Source: Oscillospiraceae bacterium (GTDB taxonomy: Bacteria > Bacillota > Clostridia > Oscillospirales > Acutalibacteraceae). Taken from it: 38,198 bases of DNA. Both the position numbers and the translations under genes were made by a program. This document shows positions 29,521 to 38,087 of this stretch, piece by piece; position 1 is the stretch's first letter; every line of letters begins with the position of its first letter. Below the pieces are notes generated by a model, which was not told the DNA's origin, searched no databases, and saw only the letters and a list, made by a program, of their open reading frames with translations. The DNA is taken from contig JAISJQ010000033.1 in NCBI GenBank assembly GCA_031261445.1, positions 1-38,198 on the forward strand, given 5' to 3'.

Positions 29521-29549
29521 TTGACAAACGGCGTAGCTTGCTGTATAAT
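29521..29549 (+). promoter_or_regulatory. Perfect SigA promoter of metY
   Basis: TTGACA (29521-29526), 17 bases, TATAAT (29544-29549), with CTG before the -10 box. Confidence 0.82.
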
Positions 29550-29575
29550 ACCCTTAATCCTATGGACAAGGTAGG

Positions 29576-29627
29576 CAATCGCGATGCATAGTGCATATAC
29601 ACAGCGCAGTCTTCGATGTTGCGATTG
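29576..29627 (+). promoter_or_regulatory. Structured leader of metY
   Basis: CAATCGC (29576-29582) pairs with GCGATTG (29621-29627), extended by weaker pairs, and encloses a small TGCA-TAG-TGCA hairpin. The leader between start of transcription (about 29556) and the ATG is about 125 bases, longer than needed. It does not read as an S-box/SAM-I riboswitch. Unassigned RNA structure. Confidence 0.4.
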
Positions 29628-29681
29628 ATCTCGCAGACCCAGAAAGCGCACCCCCAAAAAACAACAAAAAGGAAGAGCATT

Positions 29682-30962
29682 ATGAGCAACTATAAATTCG
29701 AAACCCTGCAACTCCACGTGGGTCAGGAGCAACCCGACCCCACCACCGACGCGCGCGCCGTGCCGATTTACGCCACGACCTCCTACGTCTTCAAGGACTC
29801 CGCCACGGCGGCCGGGCGCTTTGCCCTCGCCGAGCCCGGCAATATCTACACCCGCCTGATGAATCCCACCAGCGACGTCTTCGAGCAGCGCATCGCGGCG
29901 CTGGAGGGCGGCGTAGCGGCACTGGCACTGGCCAGCGGCGCGGCGGCCATCACCTACGCCGTGCAAAACATCGCCACGGCGGGCGACCACATTGTCTCCG
30001 CCAAGACCATCTACGGCGGCACGTACAATCTCTTCGCCAACACCCTCAAGGATTTCGGCGTCACCACCACCTTTGTGGACGACGACCCCGCCGCCTTCGA
30101 GGCGGCCATCCAGCCCAACACCAAGTTGTTGTTCCTAGAGAGCCTGGGCAACCCCAACAGCGATGTCGCCGACCTGGACGCTATTGCCGAAATCGCGCAC
30201 AAACACGGCATCCCCGTGATTGTCGATAACACCTTCGCCACGCCCTACCTGTTCCGTCCGTTGGAGCACGGCGCGGATATCGTGGTGCACAGCGCGACGA
30301 AGTTTATCGGTGGGCACGGCACGGCCATTGGCGGTGTGATCATCGACGGTGGCAAGTTCGATTGGGCGCAGAACGACAAGTTCCCCGGTCTCTCCCAGCC
30401 CAACCCCAGCTACCACGGCGTGGTCTTTACCCAAGCCGTCGGCGCGGTGGCGTATATCATCAAGATTCGCACCACACTCCTGCGCGACACCGGCGCGGCA
30501 CTCTCGCCGTTCCACTCGTTCCTGTTCCTGCAAGGGCTCGAGACCCTCTCTCTGCGCGTGGAGCGCCATGTGGAAAATGCGCTAAAAGTCGTGGAATATC
30601 TGCGTAAGCACCCGCAAGTGGAAGTCGTCAACCATCCGGCGATTGAGACGCACCCGGATCACGTGCTGTATCAGCACTACTATCCCAACGGCGGCAGCTC
30701 CATCTTCACCTTTGAGATCAAGGGCGGCGCGGCCGAGGCGCAAAAGTTCACCGAATCGCTGAAGCTCCACAGCCTGCTGGCCAACGTGGCGGACGTGAAG
30801 TCGCTGGTGATTCACCCGGCCAGCACCACGCACAGCCAGCTGAGCGAAGCGGAACTGCTCGACGGCGGCATCAAGCCCAACACCGTGCGCCTCTCGGTGG
30901 GCACAGAGCACATCGATGACATCCTCGCCGACCTTGCGCAGGGCTTTGAAGCCGTGCAATAA
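29682..30962 (+). CDS. metY: O-acetylhomoserine aminocarboxypropyltransferase (sulfhydrylase)
   Basis: PLP enzyme that makes homocysteine from O-acetylhomoserine and sulfide. 426 residues, the larger size typical of MetY rather than MetB/MetC. Visible: [24 protein letters not shown], the [22 protein letters not shown] region, [13 protein letters not shown] and the PLP lysine in [17 protein letters not shown] 29682 follows AAAGGAAGAGCATT. Own promoter and terminator; together with metF it marks methionine synthesis via direct sulfhydrylation. Confidence 0.95.
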   Translation: MSNYKFETLQLHVGQEQPDPTTDARAVPIYATTSYVFKDSATAAGRFALAEPGNIYTRLMNPTSDVFEQRIAALEGGVAALALASGAAAITYAVQNIATAGDHIVSAKTIYGGTYNLFANTLKDFGVTTTFVDDDPAAFEAAIQPNTKLLFLESLGNPNSDVADLDAIAEIAHKHGIPVIVDNTFATPYLFRPLEHGADIVVHSATKFIGGHGTAIGGVIIDGGKFDWAQNDKFPGLSQPNPSYHGVVFTQAVGAVAYIIKIRTTLLRDTGAALSPFHSFLFLQGLETLSLRVERHVENALKVVEYLRKHPQVEVVNHPAIETHPDHVLYQHYYPNGGSSIFTFEIKGGAAEAQKFTESLKLHSLLANVADVKSLVIHPASTTHSQLSEAELLDGGIKPNTVRLSVGTEHIDDILADLAQGFEAVQ

Positions 30963-31003
30963 TTCCTGTCCTCCTCACATCCTCCTGTGATTTCATACGC
31001 AAG

Positions 31004-31036
31004 AACACCTGCTGATTCGACCCAGCAGGTGTTTTT
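31004..31036. terminator. Bidirectional terminator between metY and ruvC
   Basis: AACACCTGCTG, loop, CAGCAGGTGTTTTTG. A strong stem with T run on the plus strand, and an A-rich left flank that gives U residues on the minus strand. Confidence 0.88.
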
Positions 31037-31039
31037 GTC

Positions 31040-31525
31040 TTATGCTTTGAAGAAACGCCCGCGCGTGTGGCAGTCACAAATGGCGCAGGCCAGCGCGTCT
31101 GCGGCATCGTCTGGGCGCGGGATGCTCGGCAGGTTCAGCAGCAGGCGCGTCATCTCTTGCATCTGCTTTTTTTCGGCACGCCCGTAGCCCGTGACGCTCA
31201 TCTTGATTTCCTGCGGCGCATATTCGGCAGGGGACAGCCCCGCCAACTGCGCCGCCAGCAGGAGCACGCCCCGCGCCTGCGCCACGCCGATGGCCGTGGT
31301 GGTGTTTGTGTTGAAGTAGAGTTTTTCAATCGCAAACGCATCCGGCTTGTGGCGCGTCAACAGCGCACCCAAGCCCGTGAACAGCTGTTCAAGCCGCTCG
31401 CCGAACGGCGTGTCCTTGTGCGTGCTCAGCACGCCGTATTCCAGCACGCGAAAGTGGTTGCTCGTGTAGTCCACCACACCGTAGCCCGTCAGCGCATAGC
31501 CGGGATCAATGCCTATCGAAATCAT
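31040..31525 (-). CDS. ruvC: Holliday junction resolvase RuvC
   Basis: Dimeric nuclease that cuts Holliday junctions. 161 residues. The catalytic acids are visible: Asp in ISIGIDPGYALTGYG, Glu in AIEKLYFNTN, and the two Asp of PRPDDAADALACAICD. ruvA and ruvB are not beside it. It is 20 bases downstream of the ABC exporter pair, on the same strand, and closes that transcription unit at the terminator 31004-31036. The ATG at 31525 has a weak ribosome binding site (GGAATATAG). Confidence 0.96.
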   Translation of the reverse strand: MISIGIDPGYALTGYGVVDYTSNHFRVLEYGVLSTHKDTPFGERLEQLFTGLGALLTRHKPDAFAIEKLYFNTNTTTAIGVAQARGVLLLAAQLAGLSPAEYAPQEIKMSVTGYGRAEKKQMQEMTRLLLNLPSIPRPDDAADALACAICDCHTRGRFFKA

Positions 31526-31545
31526 CTATATTCCTTCACGCAGGG

Positions 31546-33375
31546 TCAAACGTAGTACTTCGCCTGTGCGTTCCACAGCTCAAAATACTTGTTCTCCTCG
31601 TCCACAATCAACTCTTCGTGGCTGCCGTATTGCAGCAGTGCGCCGTCGCCGAACACGGCGACCTTGGCGCAGAAGCGGCAGGAGCTCAGGCGGTGGCTGA
31701 TGTAGATGGCCGCCTTGCCCCCCGCAAACTGGTTGAAGCTCGCATAGAGCGCGGCCTCCGCCAAGGGGTCGAGCGCAGCGGTGGGCTCGTCGAGCACGAT
31801 GACCGGTGCGTCCTTATACAGCGCCCGCGCCAGTGCCAACTTTTGCGCCTCGCCGCCGGAAATCTCCACGCCGTCTTTGTCGCAACGGCGATAGAGGTAG
31901 GTGTCCAGCCCCTGCGTCATTTTGTCCATGCGCGGCGTAAAGCCGCTCTCGTCAATGCAGAGCATCGCACGCTCTTCGTCGACCTCTTGAGCACAAGCCA
32001 GATTTTCCCCCAGCGGCAGCGCAAAGAGCTGGTAGTCCTGAAACACCACGCTGAATAGCTGGCGGTAGCTCTCCTCGTCGTAGTCGCGAATGTCGCGCCC
32101 GTTGAGCAAAATCTGCCCTTCCGTGGGGTCATACAAGCGGCACAGGAGCTTAATGAACGTGGTCTTGCCCGAACCGTTTTCGCCCACGATGGCCAGATGC
32201 TCGCCGCCTTGCAGGCGGAAATTCACGTGGCGCAGGGCGTAGTTTTCCGTGTCCGGGTAGCGGAAGGAGACATCGCGGAACTCGATGTCCACCGTGCCCG
32301 CCGGATCGGCCAGTGCCGCGCCGGATGTGTGCTTCGGGACGAGATCGATCACGTCAAAAAAGTAGTTGAGCCCCGGGATGAACGCCCCCAAGCGCCCAAT
32401 GCTGTTGCCGATGGCCATCAGGCCGTTGACCACCTGCAAAAAGCCGCCCATGCTCTGGACAATCACCGCCGGACCGATGAGCCCAAAGAGCCCCTTCACG
32501 CCGATGAGCAGGTACACGCCAAAGCCCAGAATCGCGCCAATGATCGCCAGCAACGCGGAGCTGAGCGCGGTGGTTGCGCCCAGTTTTTTTTGTAGTCGCA
32601 CGCCTTCCCCCGCCAGCTTTTCCGTGGCGTGGTGCTCAATCAAGTCTTGCTGGGCGTAGATGCGCACTTCCTTGCCCGTTTTGTGGTCTTGTAGCATGTT
32701 GGAGTAGTAGCTAAAGATGCCCTCCAGCCCAATGTACTCCTTGTTGGTGGCGAACCAGCGTTTGTTCAGGCGGTCAGAGGTAAAGAGCACCACGCCCACA
32801 CCCAGCGCGATGAAAATGCACACACTAATGGCCAGCCACGGCGAATTCAGGAAGCCCTCGCCCGTCTTTTTGAACAGCACCCCCGCCATGGGCGCGGCGA
32901 AGGCCACAGAGAGAACGCAGGTGATGATGCCGCCCCAGAGGCTGCTTAAGTCCCACACGGGTGAGCGCAGGGGAGAGCCCATGTGCATCCAGTGGTTGCC
33001 CAGCTCCTCGTATTTTTTTTGCGTGGCCGTGCTCTCGAGCGTCTCGTAATCCAGCCCCAGCATCACCCGCGCCATCTCCTGGTGCTCGTAGATATAGAGC
33101 TTTGTGCTGGCTAGACCGGTGACGCGCCCCAGCGCACCGTTGGCAAAGGAGACTACGGCGTTGAGCCCCACGCACCAGAGGATGTTGGGCAGAATCTGCG
33201 CAAAGGTGGAAAGATTGGTCAGCTGCTCCAGAATTTGCGCCGAAAAGTAGATATTCACAAAGGGCACAATCGACATGATGGGGGACTGCACGAAGTTGAT
33301 CAACATGCCCGGTGCGCACTTGTGGATGGTGCGGATGCCGCGTCCAAACAAACGCAGTTTTTTTCTTGTCTTCAT
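31546..33375 (-). CDS. ABC exporter, fused membrane and ATPase subunit (second of pair)
   Basis: 609 residues. The membrane domain (about 1-330) has about six helices; the ATPase domain has Walker A GENGSGKT, the Q-loop VVFQDYQLF, the signature EISGGEAQK, Walker B VIVLDEPTAALD with catalytic Glu, and ISHR with the H-loop His. All motifs are intact. ATG 33375 overlaps the stop of its partner by four bases, so the two probably form a heterodimer that exports a peptide, lipid or drug. The substrate can not be told. Confidence 0.92.
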   Translation of the reverse strand: MKTRKKLRLFGRGIRTIHKCAPGMLINFVQSPIMSIVPFVNIYFSAQILEQLTNLSTFAQILPNILWCVGLNAVVSFANGALGRVTGLASTKLYIYEHQEMARVMLGLDYETLESTATQKKYEELGNHWMHMGSPLRSPVWDLSSLWGGIITCVLSVAFAAPMAGVLFKKTGEGFLNSPWLAISVCIFIALGVGVVLFTSDRLNKRWFATNKEYIGLEGIFSYYSNMLQDHKTGKEVRIYAQQDLIEHHATEKLAGEGVRLQKKLGATTALSSALLAIIGAILGFGVYLLIGVKGLFGLIGPAVIVQSMGGFLQVVNGLMAIGNSIGRLGAFIPGLNYFFDVIDLVPKHTSGAALADPAGTVDIEFRDVSFRYPDTENYALRHVNFRLQGGEHLAIVGENGSGKTTFIKLLCRLYDPTEGQILLNGRDIRDYDEESYRQLFSVVFQDYQLFALPLGENLACAQEVDEERAMLCIDESGFTPRMDKMTQGLDTYLYRRCDKDGVEISGGEAQKLALARALYKDAPVIVLDEPTAALDPLAEAALYASFNQFAGGKAAIYISHRLSSCRFCAKVAVFGDGALLQYGSHEELIVDEENKYFELWNAQAKYYV

Positions 33376-35216
33376 ACGTCTTCCTCCGTGCCCGCCAGTT
33401 CTTTGCGGTAGTAGTAGCTCTGCGTCTCAAACAGGCGGAAGTAGGCCTCGCCCCGCGCAAGGAGCTCTTCGTGGTCGCCTTCTTCCGCGATGACGCCGTT
33501 TTCAATGTAGAAGATCCGCCCGCAAAAGCGCGTGGAGGCAATGCGGTGGCTGATGAAGAAGCTGATTTTGTCCGCGCAGAACTTTGCGTACTTTTCGTAG
33601 AGGCGGTTTTCGGCGATGGGATCGAGTGCCGCCGTGGGCTCGTCCAGAATCAGGACCGGCGCGTCTTTATACAGCGCCCGCGCCAGCAACAAGCGTTGCC
33701 GCTCGCCGCCCGAAAAGTTCACCGCCCGCTCCCATACGTCCTTGACCATGGGGGAGTCGAGCCCCTCTGGCAGTGCCAGCAGTTTATCGAGCAGCCCCGC
33801 GTTGCGCAGGCATTCGTCCAGCTGGTCTTTGTCCTCCGCGCCCTTTTCGGTCATGCTCACGTTCTGCGCCACGCTCAGGGGCAGGAAGATGAAATCCTGA
33901 AACACCGCGCCAAACAAGCGGAAATAGCTCTCGCGCTCATACGCCTGAATGTTCACGCCGTTGATGAGGATTTCGCCGCTGGTGGTGGGATAAAATCCGC
34001 ACAGGAGCTTGATGAGCGTGGTCTTCCCCGCGCCGTTGAGCCCCACGATGGCGATCTTTTCGCCCGGCGTGATGCTGAACGATAGGTCACGCAGCACAGG
34101 CTCGTCCGCCCCTTGATAGGTGAAGGTGACGTGGCGAAACTCGATGGTCTCTACGCTCTCTGGCGCGGGCAACGTGCCGCCGGAAGCACTCTCTGGTAGC
34201 GCGAGATATTCGCCAAAGTGCTGGCAGGTGCGGCAGCAGCGCTGTAAGGTCGCCCATTGCCCGGTCAGTGCCATCACCATGCCCGAAAAGCCCATGACGA
34301 TGCCGAAATAGAACAGGAAGTCCGCCGGGGTAATCTCGCCCTTGAGCACCGCGCGTACCAGAAAATAATACGCCCCCGCCTCCCGCAGGAGACTGGCCAG
34401 GGTTCTGAGATTGAGCGTTCCGGCGACCGTCTGCCGCGAGAGTTTGCTCTGCACTTTGTCGTGCAGCGCCACGGCCTTCTGCATCGTAGAGAGCAGGAGC
34501 GCACGCAGGTTATACAGGCGAATATCCTTGCCCGGGTCGGGTTGGTGGGAGATCCCCTCAATGTAATCCAAGTGCATATACACGGGATTGAGCGAGTCGC
34601 GCGAGCGGAAGAAGAAGCGGTTATCCAGCCAGCTGGCCAGTGCCTCCAGCGCACAGCCAATGGCCACCACGCCCAGCAGGGCGGGGGTCAGGCGGGTGAT
34701 GAGCCCCGCAAAGGTCAGTAGCCCAAACACGGCGGAGAGAAGCCCCCGCGTGCAGCTGAAAAACTCCTCCCCCGCGCTCCAACGGCCGCCAAAGCAGAAG
34801 TCCTTGGCCTTCTCCAGCTTCGCGCGTCCCTCTTCGCTCTCAAGCGTCTGGTAATCGATGCGCATGATTTTGCGCAAGGCCATCACGCGGTATCGCATCC
34901 GCGCCAGCTGTGCCGAAACCTTTAGTTGCTCCTGTAGATTCGGGTCAAACCAGCTCAAAAAAGCGATCATTGCGCTGAACAGGGCAATCATGATGATCAG
35001 CCGCCCCGGTGTCCACCCGCCGTTGATGGCGTCGAGCATCAGTTTCGGAATGAGCGCGGTCAGCGCGGGCAGGGCAATCTGCGTGGGCACGTGCAAGGCC
35101 ACCAACCACATGGATTTGCCGTCCCACTTCTTCCAATTTCCCAGCATATAACGAATATTGGGCCCTAAGGGCACTTTGCCGAGCGCATCTTTTTTCGCCC
35201 CAGTTTTGCTACGCAT
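33372..35216 (-). CDS. ABC exporter, fused membrane and ATPase subunit (first of pair)
   Basis: 614 residues with a TM domain (about 1-325) followed by an ATPase domain: Walker A GLNGAGKT, Q-loop AVFQDFIFLPL, signature NFSGGERQR, Walker B VLILDEPTAALD, H-loop ISHR. All are canonical, so both nucleotide sites of the pair should be active. ATG 35216 is chosen over 35240 because ACGGGAGATACAAGACC lies before it and the upstream ATG has no ribosome binding site. It is the head of the ABC-ABC-ruvC unit and has a clear promoter. Confidence 0.92.
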   Translation of the reverse strand: MRSKTGAKKDALGKVPLGPNIRYMLGNWKKWDGKSMWLVALHVPTQIALPALTALIPKLMLDAINGGWTPGRLIIMIALFSAMIAFLSWFDPNLQEQLKVSAQLARMRYRVMALRKIMRIDYQTLESEEGRAKLEKAKDFCFGGRWSAGEEFFSCTRGLLSAVFGLLTFAGLITRLTPALLGVVAIGCALEALASWLDNRFFFRSRDSLNPVYMHLDYIEGISHQPDPGKDIRLYNLRALLLSTMQKAVALHDKVQSKLSRQTVAGTLNLRTLASLLREAGAYYFLVRAVLKGEITPADFLFYFGIVMGFSGMVMALTGQWATLQRCCRTCQHFGEYLALPESASGGTLPAPESVETIEFRHVTFTYQGADEPVLRDLSFSITPGEKIAIVGLNGAGKTTLIKLLCGFYPTTSGEILINGVNIQAYERESYFRLFGAVFQDFIFLPLSVAQNVSMTEKGAEDKDQLDECLRNAGLLDKLLALPEGLDSPMVKDVWERAVNFSGGERQRLLLARALYKDAPVLILDEPTAALDPIAENRLYEKYAKFCADKISFFISHRIASTRFCGRIFYIENGVIAEEGDHEELLARGEAYFRLFETQSYYYRKELAGTEEDV

Positions 35217-35251
35217 GGTCTTGTATCTCCCGTTTTGCATCTATCGCGCAA

Positions 35252-35280
35252 AGTATAGCACATTTGCAGGCTTTTTACAA
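35252..35280 (-). promoter_or_regulatory. SigA promoter of the ABC exporter-ruvC unit
   Basis: Minus strand TTGTAA (35275-35280), 17 bases, TATACT (35252-35257), with TGC before the -10 box. Confidence 0.7.
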
Positions 35281-35328
35281 CTGTTTTTTGCATGGAATTT
35301 CGATTAGAAATCATGGAAACGGCAGACT

Positions 35329-35576
35329 GTAGGGGCGAGCTGTGCTCGCCCGCTGCTGAGGAGGAAAGAGGTTTCAGGATACAGACATGAGGCCTGTAGG
35401 GGCGGCAACCTGCCGCCCGCTGTGTGTTTGTGAAAATCAGCGGGCGCTGGGTGCGCACCCCTACGGGGTGAATTTCCTCACACCTCATTCCTAAACCCTC
35501 ATACCTCTGTAGGGGCGACCCTTGTGGTCGCCCAGTGTTTGTGGGAAATCGGCGGGCGGCAGATTGCCGCCCCTAC
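35329..35576. repeat. Cluster of five family A hairpins with family E words
   Basis: Family A at 35329-35355 (plus), 35396-35422 (plus), 35438-35464 (reverse), 35509-35533 (plus) and 35551-35576 (reverse). Between them are GAGGTTTCAGGATACAG (35368-35384) and its rough mirror CCTCATTCCTAAACCCTC (35483-35500). This fills most of the 450-base spacer ahead of rmuC; no coding sequence is seen. Confidence 0.7.
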
Positions 35577-35606
35577 ATTTCTGAAGAAGAATTCCACTGC
35601 ACCCCC

Positions 35607-35636
35607 TTGACATTTTCCGCGCTGCTGTGGTACTAT
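35607..35636 (+). promoter_or_regulatory. SigA promoter of rmuC
   Basis: TTGACA (35607-35612), 18 bases, TACTAT (35631-35636), preceded by TGG (extended -10). Confidence 0.65.
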
Positions 35637-35667
35637 TAACACAAACAGGGGAGAAGAGGGGCAAGCG

Positions 35668-37014
35668 ATGCAGTGGTACGATGGATTGACGTTGGTATTG
35701 GCCGCCGGCGCGTGTGTGTTGGCGTTGGTGGGCATTTTGCGCATGGGCAAACGGTCGGAGGATGAGGGAAGCCACGCACAGACCGATGCGGCCTTGCGTG
35801 CGCTGGCCGAGCAGATTGGCCGCGAGTTTTCGCAGTCGCGCCAAGAGAGCGCGGGCAGCCAGACGCAGTTTCGCGATGAGCAGACGCGCACCTTAGCGGC
35901 GATGCGTCGCGAGCTACAGCAAGAGCTGGTGGGCGTGAAAGAGGGTGTGCAGAAAGAGATGAGCGGCGTAAAAGAGGGGATAGGGCAGGAGATGACGGTC
36001 GTGAAAGACGGCCTCAGCCGTGCGCTGGAAGCCCTGCTCACGCAGTCGCGCGAAGTCTCACAAACCAACACGCGCTCCCTGAACGACGCCGTGCGCACCA
36101 TGCAGGAGAACAACGAAAAAAAGCTCGAACAAATGCGTGCCACCGTAGACGAAAAACTCAGCGCCACGCTCAACGAGCGGCTGGGCGCGTCCTTTAAGCA
36201 GGTCAGCGAGCAGCTCACGAGCGTCTACACCGCGCTGGGCGAAATGAAGACGGTGGGTGAGGGCGTCAGTGGTCTGCAACGCCTGCTGACCAACGTCTCC
36301 GTGCGCGGCGCGTGGGCAGAAACGCAGCTGGAGAACATCCTCAACCAGACCATTCCCGGGCACTTTGAACGCCAGTTCGCGCTGGAGTTGGGCAGCGCCC
36401 AGCGTGTCGATTTCGCCGTGCGCATCCCATCGTCGGACGGTGCGCACACCTATCTGCCCGTGGACAGCAAGTTCCCGCGCGAGGACTACGAACGGCTCTG
36501 TCAAGCCAGCGAACAGGGCGACCTGAAGGCGCTGGAGATCGCTCGTAAACACTTGGCGGCTCGCGTGCGGGACGAAGCCAAAACCATCGCCGAAAAGTAC
36601 ATCCGCCCACCCGTCACCACGCCCTATGCCATCTTATATCTGCCCACCGAGGGACTCTTTGCGGAGCTGTGCCGCGCCGGGGTGATGGACGACATTCAGG
36701 ACGCGCACCACGTTTTGTTGGCGGGCCCCACCACCATCACCGCCCTGCTCAACGCCGTGTCGGCGGGCTTCCGCGCCGTGGCGGTCAACGAAAAAGCCAA
36801 CGAGATCCAAAAGATTCTCGCCGCCGCCAAAGCGCAGTTTGGCAAGTTTGAGGGCATCCTCATCAAGGCCGAGGATCAGATTCGCCGCGCGGGCGAATCC
36901 ATCCATACCGCACGCACCACGCGTCTTGACGCCGTCAACCGCGAACTGCGTAGCATCGTGCAACTGGATTCTTCGGTCTCAGATGAAGTTTTGGGTCTGC
37001 CTGCGGCAGAATGA
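35668..37014 (+). CDS. rmuC: DNA recombination protein RmuC
   Basis: 448 residues. One N-terminal membrane helix (about 6-25), a long coiled coil (about 40-190, EIGREFSQSRQES, LQQELVGVKEGVQKEM), then the RmuC nuclease-like core: VRGAWAETQLENIL, ERQFAL, VDFAVRIPSS, YLPVDSKFPREDYERL, and the PPVTTPYAILYLPTEGLFAE and GPTTITALLNAVSAGF stretches. RmuC limits recombination at inverted repeats in Escherichia coli, which is of interest in this repeat-rich genome. The ATG follows GGGGAGAAGAGGGGCAAGCG. Confidence 0.93.
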   Translation: MQWYDGLTLVLAAGACVLALVGILRMGKRSEDEGSHAQTDAALRALAEQIGREFSQSRQESAGSQTQFRDEQTRTLAAMRRELQQELVGVKEGVQKEMSGVKEGIGQEMTVVKDGLSRALEALLTQSREVSQTNTRSLNDAVRTMQENNEKKLEQMRATVDEKLSATLNERLGASFKQVSEQLTSVYTALGEMKTVGEGVSGLQRLLTNVSVRGAWAETQLENILNQTIPGHFERQFALELGSAQRVDFAVRIPSSDGAHTYLPVDSKFPREDYERLCQASEQGDLKALEIARKHLAARVRDEAKTIAEKYIRPPVTTPYAILYLPTEGLFAELCRAGVMDDIQDAHHVLLAGPTTITALLNAVSAGFRAVAVNEKANEIQKILAAAKAQFGKFEGILIKAEDQIRRAGESIHTARTTRLDAVNRELRSIVQLDSSVSDEVLGLPAAE

Positions 37015-37956
37015 TTATCCCAGAGCCGTTTTCAGCACCGCCGCGTTGCGCTCCATGATATCTAAATAGGTCACGCCCGCACGAAAATCATCGGCGGTGA
37101 TGTTGTGCGCCGCGTGGAGCTCTAGCACCTGTGCGCCCGTGGCTTCGGCAATCGCCGTGGCCATTTTTTCGTTGCCCATCTCAATGTGCAGCACCACCGG
37201 GATCTTTTCCGTGCGCACCGTGTCCACCAAAAACTGCACCGTCTTCGCGCTCGCTTCGGTCTCTGGCGAGCAACCGGGGAAGGCCGCGTAGCAGGTCAGG
37301 CCGTAGGCGTCCGCAAAATAGCGGAAGGGAAAGCGGTCGCCAAACACCAGCGTTTTGCGTGCGCCACCCGCCACAATCGCCTTGAACCGTGCATCGAGCG
37401 CATTGAGCGCAGAGAGAGAGTTTTCCGTATTTTGGCGGTACAGATCCTCGTGGGCGGGATCAACCTCTTGCAAAACGTCGCGCAGTCGCTGGACAATCAG
37501 CGCGGCATTGCGCGGACTTGTCCATACGTGCTCGTCCGTCTCTGGCGCTTCCTCTTCTTCCGCCTCAATGCCCGGCAAAGCCGCCTCGTCCACGGTTTCC
37601 ACGCAGTCAATCAGCGTCACAATGCGTAGTTTGCTTTGGTCGACCGCCGCCAGCAGGTTTTCCACCCACGCGTCCGATTCGCCGCCCACGTACACAAACA
37701 CGTCGCAGTTTTGAACCGTGAGGATGTCCTGCGGCGTGGGCTCGTAGCTGTGGCTCTCCGCACCGGGCGGCAGGAGCATGGTCAGCGCGGCGCTGTCCCC
37801 CGCGATGGCGCGGAGAAAGTCGTAGGACGCAAACAACGTGCTCACCACGCGCACGCGTCCGTCGTCGTTGGGCGCATTCTGCCAGTCACAGGATGCCAGA
37901 ATCCCCACAAAAGCCAACAAGCAACACAAAGTAGTCACAAATCTTTTCACATTCAA
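37015..37956 (-). CDS. Metal ABC transporter substrate-binding lipoprotein (ZnuA-like)
   Basis: 313 residues. Lipobox ILASC (Cys at about 23). The cluster A-I binding protein fold is seen in RVVSTLFASYDFLRAIAGD, PPGAESHSYEPTPQDI (first His), DEHVWTSPRNA (second His), a His/Glu region in VVLHIEMGNEKMA and the end LELHAAHNI. An acidic loop (EAEEEEAPETDEH) precedes the second His, in the place of the His-rich loop of zinc-binding members. Zinc is the likely ligand, manganese possible. No permease or ATPase gene is in the window. It meets rmuC stop-to-stop without a gap. The ATG follows AGGAGGTTTTGA. Confidence 0.9.
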   Translation of the reverse strand: MNVKRFVTTLCCLLAFVGILASCDWQNAPNDDGRVRVVSTLFASYDFLRAIAGDSAALTMLLPPGAESHSYEPTPQDILTVQNCDVFVYVGGESDAWVENLLAAVDQSKLRIVTLIDCVETVDEAALPGIEAEEEEAPETDEHVWTSPRNAALIVQRLRDVLQEVDPAHEDLYRQNTENSLSALNALDARFKAIVAGGARKTLVFGDRFPFRYFADAYGLTCYAAFPGCSPETEASAKTVQFLVDTVRTEKIPVVLHIEMGNEKMATAIAEATGAQVLELHAAHNITADDFRAGVTYLDIMERNAAVLKTALG

Positions 37957-37991
37957 AACCTCCTATTAGGCAACCACTTATGAATTCCATT

Positions 37992-38086
37992 GTAGGAGCG
38001 CAACGCCCCTGTGCGTCCGCTGAGCGCAACAAACACGATGTTTCTCCAACGGGCAACCCGCAAACAATTGTACATTGTCAATTATG
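37992..38086. repeat. Composite repeat: family A, AAACA-TGTTT hairpin, family C
   Basis: Family A copy with a diverged left arm (GTAGGAGCG, 37992-38021), AAACACGATGTTTCTCCAAC (38031-38050), and AAACAATTGTACATTGTC (38062-38079) followed by AATTATGG. Same order of modules as 2667-2773. It abuts the partial transposase. Confidence 0.6.
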
Positions 38087-38087
38087 G

